Part shown: positions 17,388-25,894 of the stretch, in pieces
How positions within the stretch are numbered: the stretch's first letter is position 1
How the letters are laid out: each line of letters begins with the position of its first letter
Assembly: GCF_900103445.1 (NCBI RefSeq)
Contig: NZ_FNHS01000020.1
Location: forward strand, 23,490 to 87,489
From: Methylobacterium phyllostachyos
Lineage (GTDB): Bacteria; Pseudomonadota; Alphaproteobacteria; Rhizobiales; Beijerinckiaceae
DNA length: 64,000 nt
Direction: 5' to 3'
Notes under the pieces: generated by a model
The model's input: the letters and a program-made list of their open reading frames with translations, nothing else
Databases searched by the model: none
Told to the model about the DNA's origin: nothing
Position numbers and translations under genes: made by a program

Positions 17388-19219
17388 CGGGCGCGCCGCC
17401 TCTCCCTCCCCCCTCTGCGGGGGAGGGTACCCTGCGCAGCAGGGGGGGAGAGGGGCAGCGCGACGCTGCGGGTTTCAGCGCCCGACGGGACCTCTCCGGC
17501 ACTGTCGCTCCCCTCTCCCGACCCCTGCTGACGCAGGGGCCACCCTCCCCCGCAGAGGGGGGAGGGAATGCGCCCAGCCTTTGGACCGACGCGCGTCTTG
17601 CCGCTGACCTGCTCGCCGCCGACCCGCAGGGATTCGGCGGCGCCTTGGTTCGCGCCCCGCCCGGTCCGGTCCGCGAGCGCTGGCTCGAAATCTTACGCGC
17701 CGCGCTCCCTCCCAAAACACCCTGGCGCCGCCTGCCCTCCGGCATCGGCGACGATGCCCTGCTCGGCGGCCTCGACCTGGCCGCCACCCTGGCGGCGGGC
17801 CGCGCGATCGCCCGGGCCGGCCTGCTGGCGGAGGCCGATGGCGGGATCGTCGTCGTGCCCATGGCCGAGCGCTTAGCCCCCGGCACGGCGTCGCGCCTCG
17901 CGGCCGCCCTCGACACCGGGAGCGCGTCGGAGCGGCCCGCCCGGTTCGGCCTGATCCTCCTCGACGAGGGCGAGGGCGACGAGACCGTCGCCGAGCCCCT
18001 GGCCGACCGCCTCGCCTTCCGGATCGACCTGAGCGGGATCGGGTTCGCGGAGACGCGGGCCGATCCGCCGGCGCCCGAACCCGGCCCCGAATGCCCCGAT
18101 CCGGTCGGCGACCTCTGCGCCCTGGCCGAGGCGTTCGGCGTCGCGTCTCTGCGCGGCCCGATCCTGGCGGCGCGGGTTGCGCGCAGGCTGGCAGGGGATA
18201 GGCCGATCAACCGGCAGGATATCGTCACGGCCGCGCGCCTCGTCCTGGCGCCCCGGGCCACGCGTCTGCCCGCCCCGGAGGAGCCGGCTCCGGAGAGTCA
18301 GGCGCCACCGGAGGAGCCGCGCGCGGAGCCCCCGCCGGACGAGGGGCCGGAACCCGCAGCGGGCACGCCCGATGACGTCGTGCTGGAGGCGGTGCAGGCG
18401 GCGATTCCGCCGAACCTGCTCGATCAGCTGCTGGCGGGCGGGCAACGGCTCACGGCCGCGAAGGCGGGCCGGGTCGGTCAGGCAGCGGCATCCCGAACCG
18501 GGCGGCCCATCGGCAGCCGTCGGGGCGATCCACGACGGGGGCGCCTCGATCTGCTCGGCACCCTGCGGGCGGCAGCGCCCTGGCAGGCGATCCGCCGGGC
18601 AGAGAGGGAGACACGCCGCATCGTGGTCCGGCGCGACGACCTGCGGATCCGGATCCTACGGCAGCGGACCGAGACCACAACCGTGTTCTGCGTCGATGCC
18701 TCGGGCTCGGCCGCGCTGGAGCGGCTGGCAGAGGCCAAGGGCGCGGTCGAGCTGCTGCTGGCGGAGGCCTATGTCCGACGCGACCGGGTGGCGCTGGTGG
18801 CCTTCCGCGGGACGGGCGCCGAGTTGGTCCTTCCGCCGACGCGCTCGCTCACCCGGGCCAAGCGCGGGCTTTCCGGATTGCCGGGCGGGGGCGGGACACC
18901 GCTCGCGGCCGGGATCGATGCGGCGGTCGCGGTAGCTCTGGGGGTGCGCCGGGGCGGCAGCCGGCCGGCGATCGTGCTGCTGACCGACGGACGCGCCAAT
19001 GTCTCCCGTTCGGGGGAGGGCGGTCGTGCCCGGGCCGGCGCGGAGGCCTTGCAGGCGGCCCGGACCTTGCGGGCCGCCGGTCTGCCGGCCGTCGTGGTCG
19101 ATACCGGGAGCCGTGGCGAGGAGGCCCGGGCGGTCGCGGACGCGATGGGCGCCCGCTATCTCAAACTGCCGCGCACTGAGGCCAGACAGCTCAGCGCGGC
19201 GGTGCGGGCGGCGCTCTGA
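17384..19219 (+). CDS. bchD: Magnesium chelatase subunit BchD, with translated repeat at N-terminus
   Basis: BchD is the platform subunit linking BchI to BchH. The 611-aa product has a degenerate AAA+ domain, an acidic proline-rich linker (about residues 285-330) and a VWA domain at about 430-611 with the MIDAS motif DASGS. GTG 17384 overlaps the bchI stop. Residues 6-60 are encoded by a type A palindromic element, and family similarity begins only at about WTDARLAADLLAADPQGFGG. I find no in-frame ATG or GTG between the element and that block, so translation must pass through the element. Confidence 0.93.
   Translation: MTGAPPLPPPSAGEGTLRSRGGEGQRDAAGFSARRDLSGTVAPLSRPLLTQGPPSPAEGGGNAPSLWTDARLAADLLAADPQGFGGALVRAPPGPVRERWLEILRAALPPKTPWRRLPSGIGDDALLGGLDLAATLAAGRAIARAGLLAEADGGIVVVPMAERLAPGTASRLAAALDTGSASERPARFGLILLDEGEGDETVAEPLADRLAFRIDLSGIGFAETRADPPAPEPGPECPDPVGDLCALAEAFGVASLRGPILAARVARRLAGDRPINRQDIVTAARLVLAPRATRLPAPEEPAPESQAPPEEPRAEPPPDEGPEPAAGTPDDVVLEAVQAAIPPNLLDQLLAGGQRLTAAKAGRVGQAAASRTGRPIGSRRGDPRRGRLDLLGTLRAAAPWQAIRRAERETRRIVVRRDDLRIRILRQRTETTTVFCVDASGSAALERLAEAKGAVELLLAEAYVRRDRVALVAFRGTGAELVLPPTRSLTRAKRGLSGLPGGGGTPLAAGIDAAVAVALGVRRGGSRPAIVLLTDGRANVSRSGEGGRARAGAEALQAARTLRAAGLPAVVVDTGSRGEEARAVADAMGARYLKLPRTEARQLSAAVRAAL
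17402..17567. repeat. Type A palindromic element, copy 2 (inside bchD 5' end)
   Basis: The left arm (17402-17455) and right arm (17509-17567) are near-complementary and almost identical to the copy in bchM. It encodes the same peptides in the same frame (LPPPSAGEGTLRSRGGEG; APLSRPLLTQGPPSPAEGGG). The central part differs from the bchM copy. Confidence 0.9.
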
Positions 19220-19237
19220 GCGCCGCGGCCGTGTGGC

Positions 19238-19384
19238 TCAGAGGTGGCCGGCGCCGCCGATATCGGCCACGCGCTGGTGGTGGGCGAGCCACGCGTTCAG
19301 CATGTCACGGACGATGGCACGGAGGTTCCAGCCGCCGGCAGCCGGGGCCGCGATGTTCTGGGTCGAGGAGGTGAAGAGGATCAT
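19238..19384 (-). CDS. Small hypothetical protein, antisense-oriented between bchD and bchO
   Basis: A 48-codon minus-strand frame reads MILFTSSTQNIAAPAAGG, then NLRAIVRDMLNAWLAHHQ, and ends GGAGHL. GGAG lies 6 bases before its ATG, a good ribosome site, and a candidate promoter is upstream. The arginine- and histidine-containing helix-like middle faintly recalls small DUF1127-type proteins, but I would not assign it. It is oriented against the whole photosynthesis cluster. Confidence 0.4.
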   Translation of the reverse strand: MILFTSSTQNIAAPAAGGWNLRAIVRDMLNAWLAHHQRVADIGGAGHL

Positions 19385-19428
19385 GGCCTGCTCCGTAGTC
19401 GGGGGATGTCTCTTGTTCTTGTGCAGCC

Positions 19429-19459
19429 ACTATATGCTGATTCTGCCGCAGCGCAGCAA
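19429..19459 (-). promoter_or_regulatory. Candidate promoter for the small minus-strand gene
   Basis: Read on the minus strand, TTGCTG (19459-19454) and TATAGT (19434-19429, five of six matches to the -10 consensus) are 19 bp apart and lie about 45 bases before the small gene's ATG. The -35 is weak. Confidence 0.3.
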
Positions 19460-19594
19460 ACGCGTTCCGAACACCCGTGGCATGCGGCGACGGCATGGAA
19501 TTCCAATGCTTTACGAAATACTTCCGCGGCTGCACGATAGCGCTCCCAGCTGGCCGGCAGCGACCTGGTTTGGTGCAGTGCGGGAGACGCAAGC

Positions 19595-20527
19595 GTGCTG
19601 AATCCCTTCGATGCGAACCGGCCGGACTGGGCGGTGGAGGGGCGGGACTGGCCGCATCGGGCAGCGAGCCGCTTCGTCGAGGCGGCGGGCCTGCGCTGGC
19701 ACGTGCAGGAATTCGGCCGGCCCGACGCGCCGGAGTTGCTGCTGCTCCACGGGACCGGGGCAGCCACCCATTCCTGGCGCGGGCTGGCCCCACTGCTGGC
19801 CGCGGATTTCCACGTGACCGCCTCGGACCTACCGGGCCACGGCTTCACGGATCCGCTGCCGGATTCCGAGCTGTCGCTGCCCGGCATGGCGCGGGCGGTG
19901 TCGGGGCTGGTGGCGGCGCTCGGCCGGCCGCCGATGCTCGCCGCCGGCCATTCCGCGGGCGCGGCCGTGCTGGCGCGGATGTGCCTCGACGGCTCCATCG
20001 CACCCCGGCTGCTCGCGGCCTTCAACGGCGCCCTGGCGCCCCTGCCGGGGGCGGCGAGCCTGCTGTTCCCCAGCATGGCGCGGCTGCTGTTCCTCAACCC
20101 GTTCACCCCAAAGATCTTCGCCTGGACGGCGGACCGCTCGGCGGCCAAGCGGCTGATCGAGGGGACCGGCTCGCGCCTCGATCCGCAGGGCGTCGAGCTC
20201 TACCGGCGGCTCTTCGCCCGGTCGGGCCATGTCCGGGGGGCGCTCGGCATGATGGCCAACTGGGACCTCGAGAGCCTGCACCGGGCCCTCCCGGGCCTAC
20301 AGACCCGCACCCTGCTGATCGTTGGCGGCGACGATCGAGCGATCCTGCCCGATACCGCCTTCGGGGTGCGCGACCGCCTGCCCGACGCCCGGGTGGCGCT
20401 GATCCGCGGCCTCGGCCACCTCGCCCACGAGGAGGCGCCCGAGAAGGTGGCGGAGGTGTTTCGCGCGGAGGCGCAGGCCATGGGCCTCGTGCCTCAGAGG
20501 CCATCAGACATGCAGACCACATCGTGA
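19595..20527 (+). CDS. bchO: Mg-chelatase-associated alpha/beta hydrolase BchO
   Basis: BchO is an alpha/beta-hydrolase-fold protein encoded with bchI and bchD in purple bacteria; its exact step is not established. The product is 310 aa. It shows LLLLHGTGAATHSW (oxyanion region), the nucleophile elbow AGHSAGAAV and a late histidine in GLGHLAHEEAPEKV. The start is GTG 19595 after CGGGAG. It is separated from bchD by about 375 bases holding the small opposing frame, so it may be transcribed separately. Confidence 0.9.
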   Translation: MLNPFDANRPDWAVEGRDWPHRAASRFVEAAGLRWHVQEFGRPDAPELLLLHGTGAATHSWRGLAPLLAADFHVTASDLPGHGFTDPLPDSELSLPGMARAVSGLVAALGRPPMLAAGHSAGAAVLARMCLDGSIAPRLLAAFNGALAPLPGAASLLFPSMARLLFLNPFTPKIFAWTADRSAAKRLIEGTGSRLDPQGVELYRRLFARSGHVRGALGMMANWDLESLHRALPGLQTRTLLIVGGDDRAILPDTAFGVRDRLPDARVALIRGLGHLAHEEAPEKVAEVFRAEAQAMGLVPQRPSDMQTTS

Positions 20528-20585
20528 GGGTATGTCAGATCGAGAATTTGGGGTTCCCCAACGGCGAGCCCTTGGGCGGGTTTTC

Positions 20586-20653
20586 AGGGCAGAGCCCGGA
20601 AGATCATCTTTCCAGGGCTCTGCCCTGGACCCGCGAAAGGTCCCGACCTTTCG
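20586..20653. repeat. Type C double-hairpin interspersed repeat / possible terminator after bchO
   Basis: AGGGCAGAGCCC (20586-20597) pairs with GGGCTCTGCCCT (20615-20626), and CGAAAGGTC (20634-20642) pairs with GACCTTTCG (20645-20653). The phrase CAGGGCTCTGCCCTGGACCC followed by a pairing AAGG...CCTTT is a familiar extragenic repeat in alphaproteobacteria. It lies about 60 bases after the bchO stop and could end the photosynthesis transcript, though there is no U-run. Confidence 0.6.
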
Positions 20654-20773
20654 AAACCAAGATCGGAGTGCCCTAGTCCGGCCCACTACGGGACTGGCGC
20701 CGCCCTTGCCTGGGCCGTAGACCCTGACACGGGCCTAGGGCCGCCGGACATCACGTGAGGAGCCCCCGAAACG

Positions 20774-21559
20774 ATGGCGAGACCCGTGATCGGCGTCATC
20801 GGCAATGCGCGCCTGCTCGACAACCGGTTCCCGGCGCAGATCGTCGGCGAGAACAACATGCGCGCCTTGGCCAATGTGGCGGGCGCCCTGCCGCTGATGT
20901 TCGCCGCCGCCCCGGCGATCACCGATCTCGGCGACCTCCTCGACACGGTGGACGGCATCCTGCTCACCGGCGGGCGGGCCAACGTCCACCCGACCCGGTT
21001 CGGGGCCGAGCCCTGCACGGCGCACGAGCCCTACGACGAGGCCCGCGATGCCGTGGCGCTGCCGCTGATCGAGGCCTGCGTGGCCCGGGGCGTGCCGCTG
21101 TTCGGCATCTGCCGCGGCTTTCAGGAGATGAACGTCGCCTTCGGCGGCAGCCTGCACCCCGAGATCCGCAACCTCCCCGGCCGGCTCAATCACCGGATGC
21201 CGCGGCTGGAGAACGGCGAGATCCATCCGGATCTGGAGGTGATCTTCGCCGACCGGCACGACGTGCGCCTGACGCCCGGCGGCGCCTTCGCGCGGCTGCT
21301 GGAGCGCGAGACGATCCGGGTGAATTCGCTCCACGGCCAGGGCATCCTGGAGCCCGGCGCGCGGGTGGTGATCGAGGGCGTGGCCGAGGACGAGACGATC
21401 GAGGCGATCCGGATCCGCGACGCGGCGGGCTTCGCCCTCGGGGTGCAATGGCATGCCGAGCACGATCCGGGGACCAACCCGATCAACCGAGCCCTGTTCG
21501 AAGCCTTCGGGAACGCGGCGTCGGCGTGCCATCAGGCACGGGCGGCGGGCCGGGGCTGA
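20774..21559 (+). CDS. Gamma-glutamyl-GABA hydrolase-like class I glutamine amidotransferase (peptidase C26)
   Basis: The 261-aa protein matches the C26/PuuD family of cytosolic gamma-glutamyl hydrolases. The nucleophile is in FGICRGFQEMNVAFGG (about residue 118), and the partner histidine and glutamate are in LGVQWHAEHDP. DGILLTGGRANVHP is the family glycine-rich loop. PuuD-type enzymes release GABA or similar amines from gamma-glutamyl conjugates; the substrate here is unknown. The neighbouring YcgG-DUF1989 pair suggests a role in amine or guanidino nitrogen metabolism, which is inference. About 245 bases separate it from bchO. Confidence 0.82.
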   Translation: MARPVIGVIGNARLLDNRFPAQIVGENNMRALANVAGALPLMFAAAPAITDLGDLLDTVDGILLTGGRANVHPTRFGAEPCTAHEPYDEARDAVALPLIEACVARGVPLFGICRGFQEMNVAFGGSLHPEIRNLPGRLNHRMPRLENGEIHPDLEVIFADRHDVRLTPGGAFARLLERETIRVNSLHGQGILEPGARVVIEGVAEDETIEAIRIRDAAGFALGVQWHAEHDPGTNPINRALFEAFGNAASACHQARAAGRG

Positions 21560-21628
21560 TGCGGTCTTTGGCTGAACGGCTCAATCACGCTGGCCACCCC
21601 CACAATTCAGCCAGGTGGATCGCAGATT

Positions 21629-21660
21629 AACTTATGTTTCGATCGCCCGTAACATATGTT
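21629..21660. promoter_or_regulatory. Paired palindromic sites upstream of the YcgG-like gene
   Basis: AACTTATGTT (21629-21638) and the perfect palindrome AACATATGTT (21651-21660) are centred 22 bp apart, about two helical turns. They lie in an AT-richer part of the 296-base gap before the gene at 21856. Such spacing suits a dimer-of-dimers regulator; which one is unknown. Confidence 0.35.
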
Positions 21661-21855
21661 GATCCGATTGCTGCGAACACCGAAAAAGCTTGCTCTGTCG
21701 CGATCAATGCTTGCGAACGCGCCAACCGAATCCCGTCATCCTGTGGACGACCTGTCGCAGTGCGGAACAGACCCCGGATGATCGGGTTGCCCGAGTCCCG
21801 CACCTAAGCTGCCCCCGCGTAAGGCAGCCCTGCGCAGAACACAGGCACGGACCAC

Positions 21856-22605
21856 ATGCAGTTTCCCCGCGATGACCGAGAGCACCCGCGTGCCGAGGCT
21901 TTTCGCGATTTCATCCGCAATCCGCCCTTCCCCTGCGTCGGCGCCAAGTCGGCCCTGTCGCGCGGACGGATGAGCATCGTGGTCGCCCGGGACATCACCT
22001 CGGGCTGGGACGACATGCGGATCTACCCGGCTCTGCTCGCCTTCGTGGCGCGCTACCGGCTGAATCCGGACCTGTTCCAAAGCTTCGCGGTGGTGTTCGA
22101 GGGGCCCGGCGACCTCTCGGAGGAGGGGTTCGAGGAGAACCTTTGGGCCCGGGCCCAATCGCTCACCGACAAGGACGCGTGGCTCGGCCAGCCGCACGAC
22201 ACCCGGGTGGCGGACGATCCCGACAATCCGCACTTCTCCCTGAGCTTCGGCGGTGAGGCGTTCTTCGTGGTCGGCCTTCACCCGAACGCCAGCCGCCCGG
22301 CGCGGCGGTTTTCCTCGCCGGTGCTGGTGTTCAACCTGCACGCACAGTTCGAGCGGTTGCGCGCGGAAGGCCGCTACGAGAAGCTGCGCGCCTCGATCCT
22401 GGAGCGCGATCAGGCGCTTGCCGGCAGCCTGAACCCGATGCTGGCGCGCCACGGTGAGGCCTCGGAGGCGCGCCAGTACAGCGGCCGCGAGGTCGGGCCG
22501 GACTGGCGCTGCCCGCTCCAGGCCCGCCCGGAGCAGAAGCCCGACACAGGCTGGCATCCGCCGGGGCTGTCCCTCGATCGGTCCCTGCCGGGAACCGGGG
22601 CGTGA
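21856..22605 (+). CDS. YqcI/YcgG family (GntA-like, putative heme-dependent N-hydroxylase)
   Basis: The 249-aa protein belongs to the YqcI/YcgG family, of which GntA (guanitoxin pathway, arginine side-chain hydroxylation) is a characterised heme-dependent member. Family features are FIRNPPFPCVGAKSAL at the N-terminus, the block PHFSLSFGGEAFFVVGLHPNASRPARRF, and VLVFNLHAQFERLR. The FxxHPN-like HP motif contains the probable heme ligand histidine. The gene is followed after 43 bases by a DUF1989 gene, a pairing seen often in proteobacteria. The substrate here is not known. The C-terminal 25 residues look disordered. Confidence 0.78.
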   Translation: MQFPRDDREHPRAEAFRDFIRNPPFPCVGAKSALSRGRMSIVVARDITSGWDDMRIYPALLAFVARYRLNPDLFQSFAVVFEGPGDLSEEGFEENLWARAQSLTDKDAWLGQPHDTRVADDPDNPHFSLSFGGEAFFVVGLHPNASRPARRFSSPVLVFNLHAQFERLRAEGRYEKLRASILERDQALAGSLNPMLARHGEASEARQYSGREVGPDWRCPLQARPEQKPDTGWHPPGLSLDRSLPGTGA

Positions 22606-22648
22606 GGCGGACGCTTGGCGCGGGAACGGGTCGACGGGAGATCACGGC

Positions 22649-23260
22649 GTGAGCGGGGCCAGCATGGATCAGGCGGCGGTGCAGCGGATCGCGCCGCGCT
22701 CGGGCGTGGCGTTCACCCTGGACCGGGGCCAGCGCCTTACGGTGATCGACCCGACCGGCGAGCAGGTGGCCGATCTGGTAGCCTATAACCGCCACGACAC
22801 GGGCGAGGTCATCTCGTCCGGCCGGACCCTCGACTATGCCAGCCGGATCTACCTCACGACCGGGGATCCCCTCTACTCGAACCGCTCGAACGTGCTCCTG
22901 CGCATCGTCGAGGACACGGTGGGGCGGCACGACTTCCTGCTGACCCCGTGCTCGGCCGACACGTTCCGGATCATCTACGGCGACACCGACCCGCATCGCG
23001 GCTGCTTCGGCAATCTCGCGGCGGCGCTGGCCCCCTACGGCATCGCGCCGGATGCGATCCCGGTGGCCTTCAACTGCTTCATGAACGTGCCGATCGACGG
23101 GGCGACGGGGGCGCTCACGGTCGAGCCGCCGCTCAGCCGGGCCGGCGACCGGATCGTGTTCGTGGCCGAGACCGACCTGATCATCGGCCTGACCGCCTGC
23201 TCGGCCCTGCAATCGAACAACGGCAGCTTCAAGCCGATCGACTATCGCGTGGAGGGCTGA
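22649..23260 (+). CDS. DUF1989 / urea carboxylase-associated family protein
   Basis: The 203-aa product has the DUF1989 fold, with conserved VIDPTGEQVADLVAYN, SRIYLTTGDPLYSNRSNVLLRIVEDT, HDFLLTPCS and FNCFMNVPIDGATG. Family members accompany urea carboxylase/allophanate hydrolase or YcgG-type genes, but their reaction is not firmly known; conserved Cys, His and acidic residues suggest a metal-binding hydrolase-like protein. GTG 22649 is chosen because GGAG lies 8 bases upstream; ATG 22664 is the alternative. Confidence 0.8.
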   Translation: MSGASMDQAAVQRIAPRSGVAFTLDRGQRLTVIDPTGEQVADLVAYNRHDTGEVISSGRTLDYASRIYLTTGDPLYSNRSNVLLRIVEDTVGRHDFLLTPCSADTFRIIYGDTDPHRGCFGNLAAALAPYGIAPDAIPVAFNCFMNVPIDGATGALTVEPPLSRAGDRIVFVAETDLIIGLTACSALQSNNGSFKPIDYRVEG

Positions 23261-23631
23261 CCGCCCCGCGAGCGACGCTCGGCCCAACGGAGGCCGAGAG
23301 CCGTTTCCGATGGCATCGCGACGGCTGATGACGCGTCAGATGGCCTTGTTTCTGGTCCTAGCGCGCTTGCGCAAACGGCAAGCACATGACGACTATAATC
23401 TCGATATTTAATCCAGATTAAGACCACAGGATCCTCAGATTACATCGATCTCAACCGGATCGACGGATCGAGGAACCGGCATGCGATTGCCATCTGCCGG
23501 AAGCCCACACCAATGTTTGCCATTTACTAACCTGAATAGCCGAGCTTCACTCGGTCCAGCGAATCGGCGGCTTCGGCCCGACCCGATGCGGGCGTCACGA
23601 CGGCCGTCGCCGTCCTTGTTTCGGTGCTCGG
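23261..23631. other. Intergenic region upstream of the chemoreceptor
   Basis: No gene is seen. A perfect TATAAT (23394-23399) sits about 235 bases before the chemoreceptor ATG, with TTGCGC 21 bp upstream, too far for a standard promoter. A 10-bp palindrome TGACGCGTCA lies at 23329-23338. The stretch 23385-23460 is AT-richer than its surroundings, as expected of a promoter region. Confidence 0.4.
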
Positions 23632-25371
23632 ATGACCCTCACGCAGACAGATCAGACGTCCGCCGGACGCGCTGGACCCTGGCAGAGCCTCGCGAACCTC
23701 AAGCTGCGCCACAAGCTCGCGGCGGTGATGGCCCTGGTGGTCGTAGCCATGGGTGCCCTGACGACCCTCAGCTTTCTCGATACCCGGACCTCGGCGCTGG
23801 AGGACCGGGCACTCATGACACGCCGCCTCGCCGAGGTGGCCCAGAGCCTCGTGGTCCACTACGAGGCTCTGGCGAAGACGGGCCAGATGTCCACCGAGGC
23901 GGCCCAGCAGGCCGCGCTCACGGCGATCAGCGCCCTGCGCTTCGGCAACGAGGATTACTTCTTCGTCCTGTCCACCGACGGCCGGCTGATCGCCAACGCC
24001 TTCAACGCCAAGAACGTCGGCAAGCACGTGCTGGATCAGACCGACGTGCCCGGCGGCAAGCGCTACTTCGCCGAGATGGTCGAGACCGCCCAGCGCGACG
24101 GGTCGGGCGTCGTGAATTACATGAAGCCGCGGCCCGGCGGGACCGAGCCGGTCGAGAAGATCGCCAGCGTGCAGATGTTCAAGCCCTGGGGCTGGATCAT
24201 CTGCACCGGCCTCTACCGCGACGACGTGTACGCAGCCGTGCGCAGCCGCGCGACCACGATCGCGCTGTGGTCCGCCGGCCTCGCGCTGCCGGTCGTGGCC
24301 CTGCTCCTGCTCATCGGCAACAGCCTGTCGCGCCCGATCACGCGCCTGACCGCCGCGATGCGCGGCCTCGCGGAGGGCGACCTCGCCGTCCCGGTCGCGG
24401 ACCAGGGCCGCGGCGACGAGGTCGGCGCCATGGCGCGCGCCGTGCAGGTGTTCAAGGACGCGCTGATCGCCAAGCGCGCGGCCGACGACGCCGCGGTGGC
24501 GGAGAACGCGGCCAAGATGCGCCGCGCGCAGATGCTGGACGAGGTGACCGCCCGGTTCGACGCCCAGGTGAGCGCGCTCACGCAGGGTCTGGCTTCCGCC
24601 GCGGTGGAGATGGAGGCCACCGCCCGCGAGATGACGCGCACCGCCGCCCGCACCACCGAGCAATCCGTGCGCGTCAGCGCGACCTCGGAGCAGACATCGA
24701 GCAACGTGCAGACCGTCGCCGCCGCCAGCGAGGAGATGTCGGCCTCGATCCAGGAGATCGCGGCCCGGGTCGCCCAGTCCTCGCTGATGGCCGACCGGGC
24801 CAGCACCGACGTCGCCCGGACGAACGAGCTGATGCAGGTCCTGTCCCGGGGGACGGAGCAGATCAGCGAGGTGATGGGGCTGATTGCGGGCATCGCCGGC
24901 CAGACCAACCTGCTCGCCCTCAACGCGACCATCGAGGCAGCCCGGGCCGGCGAGGCCGGCAAGGGGTTCGCCGTGGTGGCGGGCGAGGTGAAGGCACTGG
25001 CCTCGCAGACCGCCAAGGCCACGGAGACGATCGCCGGCCAGATCGCGGCGATCCAGGGGGAGACCCGGCATGCGGTCGAGTCGATGCGGGCGATCGGCAG
25101 CTCGATCGACGAGATGCGCACGGTCGCGCTGAGCGTGGCCGCCGCCATGGAGGAGCAGGGGGCGGCAACCAGCGAGATCGTCCGGAACGTCTCGCAGGCG
25201 GCCCAGGGCACCCAGGCGGTGAGCGCCGACATATCCGACGTGCGCAAGGCGGCGGGTGATACAGGGGCAGCCTCCGGGCAGGTCCTGAACGCCGCGCAGG
25301 AGCTGGCGCGCTACTCGGCGAGCCTTGGGCAGGAGGTCTCGACCTTCCTCGCCGCCGTGAAGGCCGCCTGA
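23632..25371 (+). CDS. Methyl-accepting chemotaxis protein with single Cache (sCache) sensor
   Basis: The 579-aa receptor has a short cytoplasmic tail, a first membrane helix (about 29-50), a periplasmic single-Cache domain with FGNEDYFFVLSTDGRLIANAF, a second helix (about 207-228), HAMP (NSLSRPITRLTAAMRGLAEG) and a C-terminal signalling domain. The hairpin tip carries GIAGQTNLLALNATIEAARAGE, which contacts CheA/CheW. sCache receptors sense small organic ligands such as carboxylates; the ligand here is unknown. No che genes are nearby, so it is an orphan receptor. Confidence 0.93.
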   Translation: MTLTQTDQTSAGRAGPWQSLANLKLRHKLAAVMALVVVAMGALTTLSFLDTRTSALEDRALMTRRLAEVAQSLVVHYEALAKTGQMSTEAAQQAALTAISALRFGNEDYFFVLSTDGRLIANAFNAKNVGKHVLDQTDVPGGKRYFAEMVETAQRDGSGVVNYMKPRPGGTEPVEKIASVQMFKPWGWIICTGLYRDDVYAAVRSRATTIALWSAGLALPVVALLLLIGNSLSRPITRLTAAMRGLAEGDLAVPVADQGRGDEVGAMARAVQVFKDALIAKRAADDAAVAENAAKMRRAQMLDEVTARFDAQVSALTQGLASAAVEMEATAREMTRTAARTTEQSVRVSATSEQTSSNVQTVAAASEEMSASIQEIAARVAQSSLMADRASTDVARTNELMQVLSRGTEQISEVMGLIAGIAGQTNLLALNATIEAARAGEAGKGFAVVAGEVKALASQTAKATETIAGQIAAIQGETRHAVESMRAIGSSIDEMRTVALSVAAAMEEQGAATSEIVRNVSQAAQGTQAVSADISDVRKAAGDTGAASGQVLNAAQELARYSASLGQEVSTFLAAVKAA

Positions 25372-25480
25372 GAACGCCTCAACCCTGGGATGGTGGACAG
25401 CGCGAACCTGACCGGCAACGTGTCGAATCGGACAAGCCCGGGATGAGGCGAGCGGCCTCGCCCGCGTGAGAGATCGATCG

Positions 25481-25864
25481 ATGCGCTTCGCCCATGTGGC
25501 TTTGTGGACGCGGGACCTCGACGCGGCCGCCGCGTTCTGGCGGGACTATTTCGGGGCGGAGATCGGCCCGTCGTACCACAGCCGACGCCGGCCGGGCTTC
25601 GTGTCGCGGTTCGTGACGCTCCCCGGACCGGGTGCGCATATCGAGCTGATGACCGGGCCCTGGGTCGCGGTCGAATCGGCGCCGGAGCAGGTCGGCTGGG
25701 CGCACGTGGCCGTCTCCCTCGGCTGCATCGCGGCCGTGGATGCGCTGGCCGAGCGGTGCGCGGCGGGGGGCTGCCTCGTGTCGCCGCCCCGCCGGACCGG
25801 TGACGGCTTCTACGAGGCCGTCGTCGCCACGCCGGATGGGACGCCGGTGGCGATCACGATCTGA
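25481..25864 (+). CDS. VOC-superfamily (glyoxalase/bleomycin resistance) protein
   Basis: The 127-aa product is one complete pair of beta-alpha-beta-beta-beta modules. It begins MRFAHVALWTRDLDAAAAFWRDYFG and has a second module at WAHVAVSLGCIAAVDALAERC, ending DGTPVAITI. Likely metal ligands are His5, Glu near 58 (HIELM), His near 79 and Glu in GFYEAVV. The family includes lyases, dioxygenases and resistance proteins, so the reaction is open. ATG 25481 fits the family start; GTG 25466 would add five residues. Confidence 0.8.
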   Translation: MRFAHVALWTRDLDAAAAFWRDYFGAEIGPSYHSRRRPGFVSRFVTLPGPGAHIELMTGPWVAVESAPEQVGWAHVAVSLGCIAAVDALAERCAAGGCLVSPPRRTGDGFYEAVVATPDGTPVAITI

Positions 25865-25894
25865 GCCGCGCCGACGCCTATGCGCCGGCACCCC

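Noticed and set aside
23366..23399. TTGCGC and TATAAT as the chemoreceptor promoter
   Set aside because: The 21-bp spacing is too long for a standard promoter, and the site is about 235 bases from the start codon; it is noted only in the intergenic entry.
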